Shown one piece after another: positions 51,559 to 59,703 of a stretch of DNA of 64,000 bases (position 1 is the first letter of the stretch; the number at the start of each line of letters is the position of its first letter). The DNA comes from Hymenobacter nitidus (GTDB lineage Bacteria; Bacteroidota; Bacteroidia; Cytophagales; Hymenobacteraceae). The stretch spans positions 62,001-126,000 of the forward strand of contig NZ_JAJADQ010000011.1 in NCBI RefSeq assembly GCF_020447315.1, in the 5' to 3' direction. The translations under genes were made by a program, and so were the position numbers. Below the pieces are notes generated by a model. It was given only the letters and a program-made list of their open reading frames with translations, was not told the origin of the DNA and did no database searches.

Positions 51559-52548
51559 CTAGCCCCGACCGGCATTGCGTACCTGAATCAGCTCTGCCGC
51601 TACGCTAATGGCAATTTCCTCGGGTGTGCGGCTGTGAATAGGCAAGCCAATAGGGGCATGCACGTGCGCCAAATCAGCTTCTGTATAGCCCGAGGCCAAT
51701 AGGCTGGCCCTTAGCTCCCGGATTTTGGCCGCACTGCCCATCAGGCCCAGGTACTTTACCCGGTGGCGCAGCAGCTGGCGCAAAGCCACCTCATCGGGCC
51801 GGTAGCCGAAGGTCATAATCACCACATATTGGTTGTTGCCCTCCGCTATTTGCCCGGCCAGGGCCTCGTACTGCACCGTGCGCTTGTGGTGCGCATAGGG
51901 GTTGAGCTGGTGCGTATTCAGGCCAGCCCGGTCATCGAGTACCGTGATTTCAAAGTCGAGCGTAGCCGCCACGCGCGACAACGCCAGGGCCACGTGTCCG
52001 CCCCCTACGATGGTCAGCTGGTCGCGGAAGCCGAGGCGCTCCTGGTAGTGCCAGTCTGTACCGCGGCGGTACGAGTAAAAAGCGGCGTTTTCTGTCTCAT
52101 CTAGTAAGCTTATACCGGCGGCTGACAGGTGTAAAAAGCCGGGGGTAGACTGCCGCAGCGCCTGCTCAATGGCATTTACGGCGGACAAGTCGTTAGGCAT
52201 TACGGGATAAAGCAGCAGCACCTGCTCACCCGAGCAAATCATGCCAGAACGGTCGTCGGGGGCCTCTTTGCGGTGAATCTGGGCGCGGATAAGCGGCTGC
52301 GTATCGGCTGCCAGCATACGGGCCCGGGCCAGCTCCACGAACTTGTGCTCCATGATGCCGCCCCCGATGGAGCCAGCCATGTCGTCAGCCGATACGCTCA
52401 TCTTAAATCCCTGCCGGCCCGGACTGCTGCCCGTGCTGCTGAGCACGCACAGCAGCGTGACGGGCTGCCCGGCCCGCAGGCTGCGCGCTATGTGCTGCCA
52501 CACCGGAAAGTCGCGCGGCAGGGAAGGAGGAGCGGAATGTGAATCCAC
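51559..52548 (-). CDS. xdhC: XdhC/CoxI-family molybdenum-cofactor insertion protein
   Basis: A 329-residue protein that binds sulfurated molybdenum cofactor and loads it into xanthine dehydrogenase. The N-terminal XdhC/CoxI domain contains LLCVLSSTGSSPGRQGFKM, GSIGGGIMEHK and RSGMICSGEQVLLLYP (with the conserved CSG). The C-terminal Rossmann domain has LTIVGGGHVALALSRVA (about 180) and VVIMTFGYRPDEVALRQLL with YLGLMGSAAKI. It is the last gene of the xdhA-xdhB-xdhC operon, which fits its maturation role. Confidence 0.93.
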   Translation of the reverse strand: MDSHSAPPSLPRDFPVWQHIARSLRAGQPVTLLCVLSSTGSSPGRQGFKMSVSADDMAGSIGGGIMEHKFVELARARMLAADTQPLIRAQIHRKEAPDDRSGMICSGEQVLLLYPVMPNDLSAVNAIEQALRQSTPGFLHLSAAGISLLDETENAAFYSYRRGTDWHYQERLGFRDQLTIVGGGHVALALSRVAATLDFEITVLDDRAGLNTHQLNPYAHHKRTVQYEALAGQIAEGNNQYVVIMTFGYRPDEVALRQLLRHRVKYLGLMGSAAKIRELRASLLASGYTEADLAHVHAPIGLPIHSRTPEEIAISVAAELIQVRNAGRG

Positions 52549-52568
52549 AAAAAGTACTGGGAGTAAAG

Positions 52569-52614
52569 AAAAAGCCCGCGTTTCTGCCCGTAAACGGCAA
52601 AATGACGCGAGCTT
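52569..52614 (-). terminator. Weak terminator between xdhB and xdhC
   Basis: On the minus strand AAGCTCGCGT ... ACGCGGGCTT (one mismatch) encloses a TGCCGTTT/ACGGGCA stem and is followed by TTTCTTTAC. It overlaps the xdhB-xdhC spacer, so it may lower xdhC expression. Confidence 0.45.
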
Positions 52615-52620
52615 ATAAAA

Positions 52621-54918
52621 CTACGCTACGGTGCTGGATGCCAGCCGCACTACTTCCTCAGCCACCCCACTAGGGTACAGATTCAGCAACGCTTTTTCGG
52701 GCGTAATAGGCGCCGAGAAAGTGGGCCGGTGCGCGGGGCGGAAGGCACTAATGGCATCCCGCACCGCGAAATAAGCCCCGATGCCGTACATCAGCGGCGG
52801 CTCGCCCACGGCTTTGGAGCGCAGAATAGCCCGTGGGTGGCCAGGCGTTTCCAGGAAATGCACGTCGATGCGCTGGGGCACCGAATACAGGTCCGGAATC
52901 TTGTAGCTGTTGAGCGAGTTGCTCAGCAGGCGGCCTTCCTCGTTGTAAATCAGCTCTTCCATCGTCATCCAGCCGATGCCCTGCACCGCCCCGCCCTCAA
53001 TCTGGCCCAGGTCGATGGCCGGGTTCATGCTTTCCCCAAAGTCGTGGACAATGCGCAGGGCGTCGAAGGTGTAGGTACCGCGCAGGCAGTCGAGCGTGAC
53101 GGTGGTGTAGGCCGTGCCGTACACGTGGTAAGCAAACGGGTAGCCCTGGTTCGTGACCGGGTCGAAGTGAATATCGGGGGTGGCGTAGTGGGCGTTTTCG
53201 GTCAGGCTCACCCGTTTCCAGTACGCCGACGACACTAGCTTCTCCCAGTTCGTATCGGCGGGCACGCCGGCGGCCAGTACCTGCTCGTCCCGGATTTCCA
53301 GCCCTTCGTAGTTCAGCGTATACTCCAGCACGGCGTGGCGCAGCAGCCGCTCCCGCAGCGCTTCGCAGGCCATCTGGGTGGCTTTGCCGTTGAGGTCGGC
53401 GGTGGCGCTGGCGGCGGAAGGGGACGTATTGGCCACCCGCGTTGTATTCGTCGATTCTACCTTGATGCGGCTGGGCGAAATGCCTAGCGTCTGGGCTGCT
53501 ACCTGGGCAATCTTGGTGTTCACACCCTGGCCCATTTCCACCGCGCCGGTGCTCACGCCCACCGAGCCGTCGGTGTAGATGTGCACCAGAGCGCGGGCTT
53601 GGTTCATGGGGGTTTTGGTGAAGGAAATACCGAAGCAGATGGGCATTACCGACAAACCCTTTTTCAGCTGCTCATTCTGCTGGTTAAAGACGTCGACTTC
53701 CTGGCGCAGCTTCGGCAAATCGTAGAGGTTGGCAGCCGTGTCCCAGGCCAGCCCGGCGTTGCACATTTCGGCCGGCTGCCGGTACGAAAACAGGTCGTTT
53801 TCGCGCAGCAGATTGCGCCGCTGAATCTCGCTGGGTGAAACTCCGAGCGTCTCGGCCGCCTTCACAATAGCCGACTCCATTACAAACATGCCCTGTGGTC
53901 CGCCGAAGCCCCGGAAGGCCGTATTGGGCGGCAGATTGGTGCGGCAGCTGTAGGCTGTGACCTTCACGTTGGGAATAAAATAGGCATTCGTGGCGTGAAA
54001 CAGCGTACGCTCCAGCACCGCCGGCGACAAATCGGCGGCGGCCCCGGCGTTTTGGTAAAAGGTGACTTCATAGGCCAGAATCCGCAGGTTTTCATCCAGC
54101 CCGATGCGGAAGTCGGAAGAATAGGGGTGGCGCTTGCCGGTCATGCGCATGTCGGCCATCCGGTCCAGCACCAGCTTCACGGGCCGCCGCACCACGAAGG
54201 CACCCAGCGCGGCCAGGGCGCCCCAGGTCGTGGCCTGGTCCTCTTTGCCGCCGAAGCCGCCGCCCAGGCGCGTCACGTCCACCTCAATCTGGTGCATGCC
54301 GATGCCCAGCACGTGGGCCGTGTGGCGCTGCACAGCCGTGGGCCCTTGGGTGGAGGAAATGATGCGCACCCCGCCCATTTCCGTCGGGAAAGCATAGGCG
54401 CCCTGCGTTTCGATATACAGATGCTCCTGCCCGCCTGATTCGGCTTCACCCTCGAAAATATGCGCGCACTGACTCCAAATGGCGTCCGGGTCGCCGAGGC
54501 GGAAGGTGCGCGGCGGCACAATCAGCTCGCCCTGGGCCGCGGCCACGCGCGGGTCGGTGATAATAGGCAGCGGGTCAATGTCCGCGCGGATGAGGCGCAG
54601 GGCGGCCTGGGCCTGGTGCTCGGTGTCGGCCAGAACCAGCGCCACGGGTTGCCCGCGGAAGTGCACGTGGCCCTCGGCCAGCAGGGGCTCATCGGGCACG
54701 ATGCCGCCAATCTGGTTTTCGCCGGGAATGTCGGCCGCGGTCAGAATGCGAAATACGCCGGGCGCCTGCCGAGCCTCGCTTAGATGAATGGCGCGCAGCA
54801 CCCCGTGGGCCAGCGGCGACTCGAACACGGCCGCATACAGCGTGCCTTGCTGCACTGGAACATCATCCAAATATTGGGATTCGCCGCGCACGTGGCGCAC
54901 CGGGTCAAGATGATTCAT
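52621..54918 (-). CDS. xdhB: Xanthine dehydrogenase, molybdopterin-binding subunit
   Basis: A 765-residue large subunit of the xanthine oxidase family, catalysing hydroxylation of hypoxanthine/xanthine at a Mo centre. It begins with the aldehyde oxidase a/b hammerhead domain (RHVRGESQYLDDVPVQQGTL, SPLAHGVLRAI). Mo-domain marks follow: TRLGGGFGGKEDQ (about 213-225), NTAFRGFGGPQGMFV, VEMGQGVNTKIAQVAAQ and VGEPPLMYGIGA near the C-terminus, with a Glu in the late VGEPP motif as in the family. Xanthine is the probable but unproven substrate. The gap to xdhA is unusually large because a palindromic element has landed there. Confidence 0.94.
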   Translation of the reverse strand: MNHLDPVRHVRGESQYLDDVPVQQGTLYAAVFESPLAHGVLRAIHLSEARQAPGVFRILTAADIPGENQIGGIVPDEPLLAEGHVHFRGQPVALVLADTEHQAQAALRLIRADIDPLPIITDPRVAAAQGELIVPPRTFRLGDPDAIWSQCAHIFEGEAESGGQEHLYIETQGAYAFPTEMGGVRIISSTQGPTAVQRHTAHVLGIGMHQIEVDVTRLGGGFGGKEDQATTWGALAALGAFVVRRPVKLVLDRMADMRMTGKRHPYSSDFRIGLDENLRILAYEVTFYQNAGAAADLSPAVLERTLFHATNAYFIPNVKVTAYSCRTNLPPNTAFRGFGGPQGMFVMESAIVKAAETLGVSPSEIQRRNLLRENDLFSYRQPAEMCNAGLAWDTAANLYDLPKLRQEVDVFNQQNEQLKKGLSVMPICFGISFTKTPMNQARALVHIYTDGSVGVSTGAVEMGQGVNTKIAQVAAQTLGISPSRIKVESTNTTRVANTSPSAASATADLNGKATQMACEALRERLLRHAVLEYTLNYEGLEIRDEQVLAAGVPADTNWEKLVSSAYWKRVSLTENAHYATPDIHFDPVTNQGYPFAYHVYGTAYTTVTLDCLRGTYTFDALRIVHDFGESMNPAIDLGQIEGGAVQGIGWMTMEELIYNEEGRLLSNSLNSYKIPDLYSVPQRIDVHFLETPGHPRAILRSKAVGEPPLMYGIGAYFAVRDAISAFRPAHRPTFSAPITPEKALLNLYPSGVAEEVVRLASSTVA

Positions 54919-54994
54919 GGGAGAACAATTCGGGGAGAAAAGTAGGCTTGGGAGTAGCGCGGCTTCTCAGAAGTATTGTAAAAATGTAGCTGTC

Positions 54995-55090
54995 CGTCAT
55001 GGTGAGCGGAGCCGAAGCATCTCTACCGCTTCGTTGTACTGCTGGTTGATTACCACTGCGATAGAGATGCTTCGACAAGCTCAGCATGAC
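54995..55090. repeat. GTCATG-type palindromic element, copy B
   Basis: GTCATGGTGAGCGGAGCCGA (54995 on) with GCATCTCTACCGC pairs with GCGATAGAGATGCTTCG ... CAGCATGAC (55058-55089). The sequence is related to copy A at 51441: both share TGAGC, GCCGAAGCATCT and TACCGC. It lies inside the xdhA-xdhB spacer. Confidence 0.85.
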
Positions 55091-55117
55091 ATTCTGTTTT
55101 CAGCAACGACCAAAAGA

Positions 55118-55156
55118 GTCAGCACGCGAGATTCCTCGCTGCGCTCGAAATGACGT
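55118..55156. repeat. GCGAGATTCCTCGCTGCGCT element
   Basis: GTCAGCACGCGAGATTCCTC then GCTGCGCTCGAAATGACGTT has a short inverted AGCGAGGAATCTCGCGT-type arm. It lies directly after the GTCATG palindrome. It looks like a separate dispersed element; I see no full second copy in this window. Confidence 0.5.
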
Positions 55157-55176
55157 TCTGCAGGGAACATAGTGCT

Positions 55177-56610
55177 TTACACCAGTTCGCGGAAGTTGAG
55201 TCGCTCGGGGAAAAATTGTAGAAAATGCGCGAACATCAACTGGCGTAACAACAAACGCTTGTACTCGGCCGTGCCGCGGGCGTCGCTGATGGGACTGATT
55301 TCCGTCTGGGCAATTTCATTGGCCGCGGCCAGCGTAGCCGGCGTTATTTCCTTGCCGGCTAGGAAAGCCGAGGTGCGGGCCAGCCAGAGCGGAGTAGGGC
55401 CCACCCCACCGGCCGACAGCCGCGCTTCCTGCACAAAACCGCCGCTGGTACGCAGCCACAGCGCCGAGTTGACGCTGGCAATATCGAGGTGGGTGCGTTT
55501 GGAAACCTTCTCGAAGTTGAAATAGTCGTCGGGCTGGGGCGCCGTGAAGCGGATGTCGAGTACCTGCTCGTCGGCGGCTTTCGTCAGGGTTTTGTAGCCG
55601 CTATACAGCTCGTGCAGCGGAATCTCGCGGCGCGGGCCCGCCGGGGCGCCGACCGTCACGGTGGCATTCAGGGCCAGGAAAAAGATGGTCAGGTCGCCGA
55701 TGGGGGAGGCATTGACGAAGTTGCCGGCCACCGTGCCCATGTTACGAATAGGCGTCGACGACACGAGCTTCATGTACTCGGGCAGGCGCGGAAACAGCTG
55801 CTGCATCAGGGGCGAGGCGCGCAGGTTCTCGGCCGTGGTAGCGGCCCCCAGCACGATGCGGCCATCAGCATCTTGGCGAATGCCGCGCAGATTGGTTTGG
55901 TCATACACCAGCTGCACGGGCACTTCGCGCACATGCTCGGGGCGCTGCACCAGCAGGTCGGTGCCGCCGCCTACTATTTGGTGGCTAGTTGCTGGTTGCT
56001 GGTTGCTGGTTTCGTTCTGAAGCTCGGCTTTTAGTGCCTGAAGGTTGCGGGGCACTTCCTTAAAATAGCCGGGCACAAACTGCTGTTCGCTAAGCCAGCT
56101 TACCACGTTTGCGGCGGGGCGGGCGGCCAGCTGCTCGGTGAGCACGGCTGTGGCGCGCTCCAGCGACTTGTAGCCCGTGCAGCGGCAAATATTGCCGTCG
56201 ATGGCGGCCAGGCCAGTTTCGGTGGTGGCGGACTTGGTGCTCAGGCTGTGGCCGGTGAGCGACATCACAAAGCCCACGGTGCAAAAGCCGCACTGCGAGC
56301 CACCTTCCTGCACAATGGCCTGCTGCACCGGCGTGAGCTTGCCGGCCGCGGCGTTGATGCCTTCCACCGTGACGATGTGCTTGCCGTGGGCGTTGCCCAG
56401 CGGCGTCAGGCACGAGGTCATCGACTGGTACTGCACGGCGCCATCGGGCTGCAATTCGCCCACCAGCACGGTGCAGGCCCCACAGTCGCCCTCGCGGCAC
56501 CCGATTTTGGTGCCTTTCAGATGCTGCTGGTAGCGCACGAAATCGAGAAGGGTGCTGCCCGCCGGCTGGTCGGTGCGGATACGCTGATTATTAAGGTAAA
56601 AATGGAGCAT
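55177..56610 (-). CDS. xdhA: Xanthine dehydrogenase, iron-sulfur and FAD subunit
   Basis: A 477-residue small subunit with two [2Fe-2S] clusters and FAD, carrying electrons from the Mo subunit to NAD+. The plant-type ferredoxin domain has GCREGDCGACTVLVG (about 37-51), the second cluster is GGSQCGFCTVGFVM with CRCTGYKSLE, and the FAD domain starts IVGGGTDLLVQRP and holds RNMGTVAGNFVNASPIGD. The inter-domain linker carries a 7-bp tandem repeat encoding NQQPATS. First gene of the xdhABC operon; a 258-bp spacer with palindromic elements separates it from xdhB. Confidence 0.94.
   Translation of the reverse strand: MLHFYLNNQRIRTDQPAGSTLLDFVRYQQHLKGTKIGCREGDCGACTVLVGELQPDGAVQYQSMTSCLTPLGNAHGKHIVTVEGINAAAGKLTPVQQAIVQEGGSQCGFCTVGFVMSLTGHSLSTKSATTETGLAAIDGNICRCTGYKSLERATAVLTEQLAARPAANVVSWLSEQQFVPGYFKEVPRNLQALKAELQNETSNQQPATSHQIVGGGTDLLVQRPEHVREVPVQLVYDQTNLRGIRQDADGRIVLGAATTAENLRASPLMQQLFPRLPEYMKLVSSTPIRNMGTVAGNFVNASPIGDLTIFFLALNATVTVGAPAGPRREIPLHELYSGYKTLTKAADEQVLDIRFTAPQPDDYFNFEKVSKRTHLDIASVNSALWLRTSGGFVQEARLSAGGVGPTPLWLARTSAFLAGKEITPATLAAANEIAQTEISPISDARGTAEYKRLLLRQLMFAHFLQFFPERLNFRELV
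55987..56007. repeat. 7-bp tandem repeat inside xdhA
   Basis: Three units of (A/G)GTTGCT, followed by a fourth partial GGTTTC, lie in the coding sequence of the linker before the FAD domain (codes for about Ser-Asn-Gln-Gln-Pro-Ala-Thr-Ser on the minus strand). Twenty-one bases keep the frame. The unit differs from the surrounding codon usage and looks like an inserted repeat. Confidence 0.7.
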
Positions 56611-56735
56611 GCAGAACGGAAAAAACCAAAGCGAAGAGCGGAAGTTAGCAAAAAGTCAGCAGGCCGGAAAACCCCGTTCCTTCATTGCTGCCAGCTGCCG
56701 GCGGTTGGTTTTCTTTTCCGGGCTGCCCGCAAAAG

Positions 56736-56770
56736 AAAAGCCCGGTTACCTGAGAGCAGGCAGCCGGGCT
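56736..56770 (-). terminator. Terminator after the 307-residue lipoprotein gene
   Basis: On the minus strand AGCCCGGCTGCC ... GGTAACCGGGCTT is followed by TTCTTTT. It lies 20 bp beyond the stop at 56791, before xdhA. Confidence 0.7.
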
Positions 56771-56790
56771 CGAAGCGCAGGCAGTGGCGG

Positions 56791-57714
56791 CTAGTTGCGG
56801 CCGGTCGGGATGCGGAACTGCAGGCCAATGGAGGGAATAAAGGTTAGGCCGCTGAGCTTGCTGCTCTTGTTGTTCAGCAGTTGGTAGGTGCCGTAGTTCT
56901 GGTAGTAAAGCGCCAGCGCCGGCACGATATAGGCGTATTTGAAGCCTACTTTCACGTTGGCAAACGCCCCGTACGAGGCAAAGTTCTGCTTGCGCTCCAG
57001 GCCCGGTATCAGGTCGTTGCCGGTGTAGATGTTGCGGGGCGCAAAGCCGTAGCGAAGAAAGGTGTGGGAATACACTAGGCCGTAGGAAACGGCCCCAATC
57101 TCCTCTTCCGGGCCAAACGAGTGGCTGAAGACCAAAGGAACAATCAAGTCGTTGCGGGTGGCCTTGAACTGCAGCAGCGCGTCGATGTCATCCAAGAAAG
57201 GAATGCTGGGCAGCTTGGCCCGCTGAGTGGCAAACTGCAGCCCGATGCTGCCATACATGGCCCCGGCCGGGCCGCCGGGCCGCTCGGGCGTGCCGGTAGG
57301 ACCCATAAACTGGTACATGCCGTCAAAGACGTGAGAGCCGAAAGCGTATTTGTAGCCCACATCCAGCCGCTCGGCCACACCGTAGCGCACAAACAGGTCG
57401 GCGGCGGGCTGCACCGGGTCGAGAGCGTAGGCCAGGGCCGCTATCTGCACCTTGTCGACTAGCTCGCCCGAGGTGCTGTAATCCACTTTTTCCTGCTTGG
57501 CCAGTTGCACGGCGGCTTCTTTGATGGCCGAGCCGGTTTTGCTGATGGTTTCCGTCGGAATGTTGAAGGCCTGGTTGCCTCCTACTTTAAACTCGCCGCG
57601 GGGCGTGACTTTGCCCGACATCGTCATGACGCGGGGGGCCGTGCAGGCGGTGGTGAGCAGGGTAGCCAGGGTCGTCAGGGCCAGACCGGCACGCAGGAAA
57701 GGAAGTCGTTTCAT
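56791..57714 (-). CDS. Unknown lipoprotein, probable outer-membrane beta protein
   Basis: A 307-residue exported protein I do not recognise. The ATG at 57714 gives a signal peptide with the lipobox LLTTAC (Cys24). The mature chain begins APRVMTMSGKVTPRGEFKVG and later shows repeated Gly/Tyr/Phe-rich strands (VRYGVAERLDVGYKYAFGS, VKVGFKYAYIVPALALYYQN), ending LQFRIPTGRN. This pattern suggests a beta-barrel or beta-sandwich. A helix-rich insert sits at about 60-90. It is a single gene with a terminator. Confidence 0.6.
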   Translation of the reverse strand: MKRLPFLRAGLALTTLATLLTTACTAPRVMTMSGKVTPRGEFKVGGNQAFNIPTETISKTGSAIKEAAVQLAKQEKVDYSTSGELVDKVQIAALAYALDPVQPAADLFVRYGVAERLDVGYKYAFGSHVFDGMYQFMGPTGTPERPGGPAGAMYGSIGLQFATQRAKLPSIPFLDDIDALLQFKATRNDLIVPLVFSHSFGPEEEIGAVSYGLVYSHTFLRYGFAPRNIYTGNDLIPGLERKQNFASYGAFANVKVGFKYAYIVPALALYYQNYGTYQLLNNKSSKLSGLTFIPSIGLQFRIPTGRN

Positions 57715-57915
57715 AAGCCGAAGCGGAGAAGTAAGGGCGGCAAGGTCGCAAGAAAGCCGCAACCCGGTTGCCAAAACCACGCCGAATGTACGCGGCCGGC
57801 GGGTTCTGATGGTGCGGAACCGGACTTTGCGGGCCGGTGTCTACCTTAGCAACAGCAAAAGGTGGGCGGGGTCAACCGGCCCAAACCGCCTTTTCGAACC
57901 AGTGCAGAATGGACT

Positions 57916-58458
57916 ATGAGTAAGCTGCTGCCTTTTTTTCGGTTGACGTGCCTGCTGGCTCTCGGTCTGCTGGTGGGGGCGGGGCGGCCCCAGGCCAGCA
58001 AGCCCGCTCCCAAGGCCACGGTGTACGTATTCCTGTCGGATACCTGCCCGATTTGCCAGACCGCGACGCTGACCCTACGGCAGCTGCACGCGGCCTACGC
58101 CCCGCAGGGCGTGCAGTTTGTGGGCGTTTTTCCGGATCAGGAGCTGCGGCCCGCCGACCTGATTCTGTTCGGCAAGCAGTACAAACTCCCCTTCCCGCTG
58201 CGCCTCGACGAGCACCAGATCCTGACCCGGCGGTTCCAGGCGCGCATCACTCCGGAGGTTGTCGTGACGGCCGCCGATGGCCGCACGGTGCTCTACCAGG
58301 GCCGCATCGACGACTCCTACGTGCGCCTGGGGCAGCGCCGCATGGTTATTAAAAACCACGAGCTGCAGGATGCTCTGGCCGCCATTGTGGCCGGCCGGCC
58401 TGTGGCGCCGGCCCGCACCGAGGCTGTGGGCTGCTTTATTACCACGCTCACGCCCTAG
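57916..58458 (+). CDS. Exported thioredoxin-fold (redoxin) protein
   Basis: A 180-residue thioredoxin-fold protein with an N-terminal signal/anchor helix (LLPFFRLTCLLALGLLVGAG). The active-site pair is SDTCPICQTA (about 45-54). VFPDQELRPADL, RRFQARITPEVVVT (cis-Pro) and YQGRIDDSYVRLGQRR fit the redoxin/AhpC-TSA-like family found in Bacteroidota. A last Cys in TEAVGCFITTL recurs in that family and may be a third redox Cys. It probably works in the periplasm. It is 74 bp before the glycosyltransferase gene and may share its transcript. Confidence 0.82.
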   Translation: MSKLLPFFRLTCLLALGLLVGAGRPQASKPAPKATVYVFLSDTCPICQTATLTLRQLHAAYAPQGVQFVGVFPDQELRPADLILFGKQYKLPFPLRLDEHQILTRRFQARITPEVVVTAADGRTVLYQGRIDDSYVRLGQRRMVIKNHELQDALAAIVAGRPVAPARTEAVGCFITTLTP

Positions 58459-58532
58459 CGGCCAGCCGCGCGGTGGCGCTGTGCCCGATATTTCAGTTAT
58501 TTGACGGGTACAACCAGTCACGAATTCCTTCC

Positions 58533-59627
58533 ATGAATATTCTGTATGGAGTGCCGGGCGAGGGCCTGGGGCATGCCACGCGCAGCAAAGTGGTCATTGC
58601 CCACCTGCTCAGCCAGGGTCATAATGTGTGCGTTGTGAGCAGCGCCCGGGCCTACCAGATGCTGGCCGCCAACTTTCCGGGGCGCGTGCACGAAATCCGC
58701 GGGTTCCACCTGGCCTACAAAGACCTGACAGTATCCAAGTCGCGCACGGCCGCGCTTACGCTGCGCACCGCCCCCGACAATCTGCGCGTCAACTTCGCCA
58801 AGTACCGCGAGCTGCTCTGCGACTTCGTGCCCGAGCTGGTGATTTCCGACTTCGAGTCGTTCAGCTACTTCTTTGCCCGCTGGCGCCGCCTGCCGCTCAT
58901 TAGCATCGACAACATGCAGATCATCAGCCGCGCGCAGCTGGATGTGGCGGTGCCCAGTGCCGAGCGAGGAAACCTGAATGTGGCCCGGCAAATCGTGCGG
59001 GCCAAGCTGCCGCGCAGCCGCCACTACCTGATAACGACCTTCTTTCAGCTGCCCGTTCTCAAGCCCGATACGACGCTGGTACCGCCCATCATCCGGCCCG
59101 AAATCCTGGCCGCTGTGCCTTCCCAGGGTGAGCATGTGCTGGTGTATCAGTCGGCTACCAACCAGAAGGATCTGGTGCCGATGCTGCAGCAGCTGCCCGG
59201 TCAGCAGTTTCGGGTGTACGGCTTCAATAAGGATGAAACCCACGGCAACGTGCAGCTGTGCGCCTTCAATGAGCAGGGCTTTATCGATGATCTGGCCAGC
59301 GCCCGGGCCGTTATTACCAACGGGGGCTTTTCCCTGATCAGCGAAGCCGTATACCTGCGCAAGCCCATCTGCGCCATTCCGATTCCGGCCCAGTTCGAAC
59401 AGTTCCTCAACGCTGCCGAAGTGGAAAAGCTGGGCTACGGCCGGCATTTCGACGCGCTGACGGCCGACAGCGTCAAAGCCTTCCTCTACGACCTGAGTGG
59501 CTACGAGCAGGCCCTGAGTGGCTACGAGCAGGCCGGCAACGACGCCCTGTTTGCTCACTTGGAAGCCTTGCTGCAGGACATCAGCGGACCAGCCCAAACG
59601 GCGAAAAAAATGTTGGCGCCCCGGTAA
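58533..59627 (+). CDS. MJ1255/VC2487-type glycosyltransferase
   Basis: A 364-residue GT-B fold protein of the MJ1255/VC2487 family. It opens MNILYGVPGEGLGHATRSKV, where GEGxGHxxR is the family's nucleotide-binding start, and the C-terminal UDP-sugar site is ITNGGFSLISEAVYLRKPI with PIPAQFEQFLNA. Length is normal. The ATG at 58533 is chosen over a longer frame from the family start. A 21-bp perfect tandem duplication near the C-terminus doubles LSGYEQA (positions 59493-59534). The substrate is unknown; a cell-surface glycolipid is possible. Confidence 0.85.
   Translation: MNILYGVPGEGLGHATRSKVVIAHLLSQGHNVCVVSSARAYQMLAANFPGRVHEIRGFHLAYKDLTVSKSRTAALTLRTAPDNLRVNFAKYRELLCDFVPELVISDFESFSYFFARWRRLPLISIDNMQIISRAQLDVAVPSAERGNLNVARQIVRAKLPRSRHYLITTFFQLPVLKPDTTLVPPIIRPEILAAVPSQGEHVLVYQSATNQKDLVPMLQQLPGQQFRVYGFNKDETHGNVQLCAFNEQGFIDDLASARAVITNGGFSLISEAVYLRKPICAIPIPAQFEQFLNAAEVEKLGYGRHFDALTADSVKAFLYDLSGYEQALSGYEQAGNDALFAHLEALLQDISGPAQTAKKMLAPR
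59493..59534 (+). repeat. 21-bp perfect tandem duplication in the glycosyltransferase gene
   Basis: Two identical 21-bp units, each encoding LSGYEQA and starting CTGAGTGGCTACGAGCAGG, are back to back. The reading frame is kept. Confidence 0.95.
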
Positions 59628-59703
59628 ATAGTTTGGCAAACCAGCCAGATAGTAGGGCAGGGGCCTGGCGGCAACAGGGGAATTTGGCTATTTTCGGGCA
59701 CCC

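Noticed and set aside
51441..55156. Insertion sequence or transposon in the xdh region
   Set aside because: Only non-coding palindromes of about 100 bp are seen, with no transposase frame and no clear target duplication.
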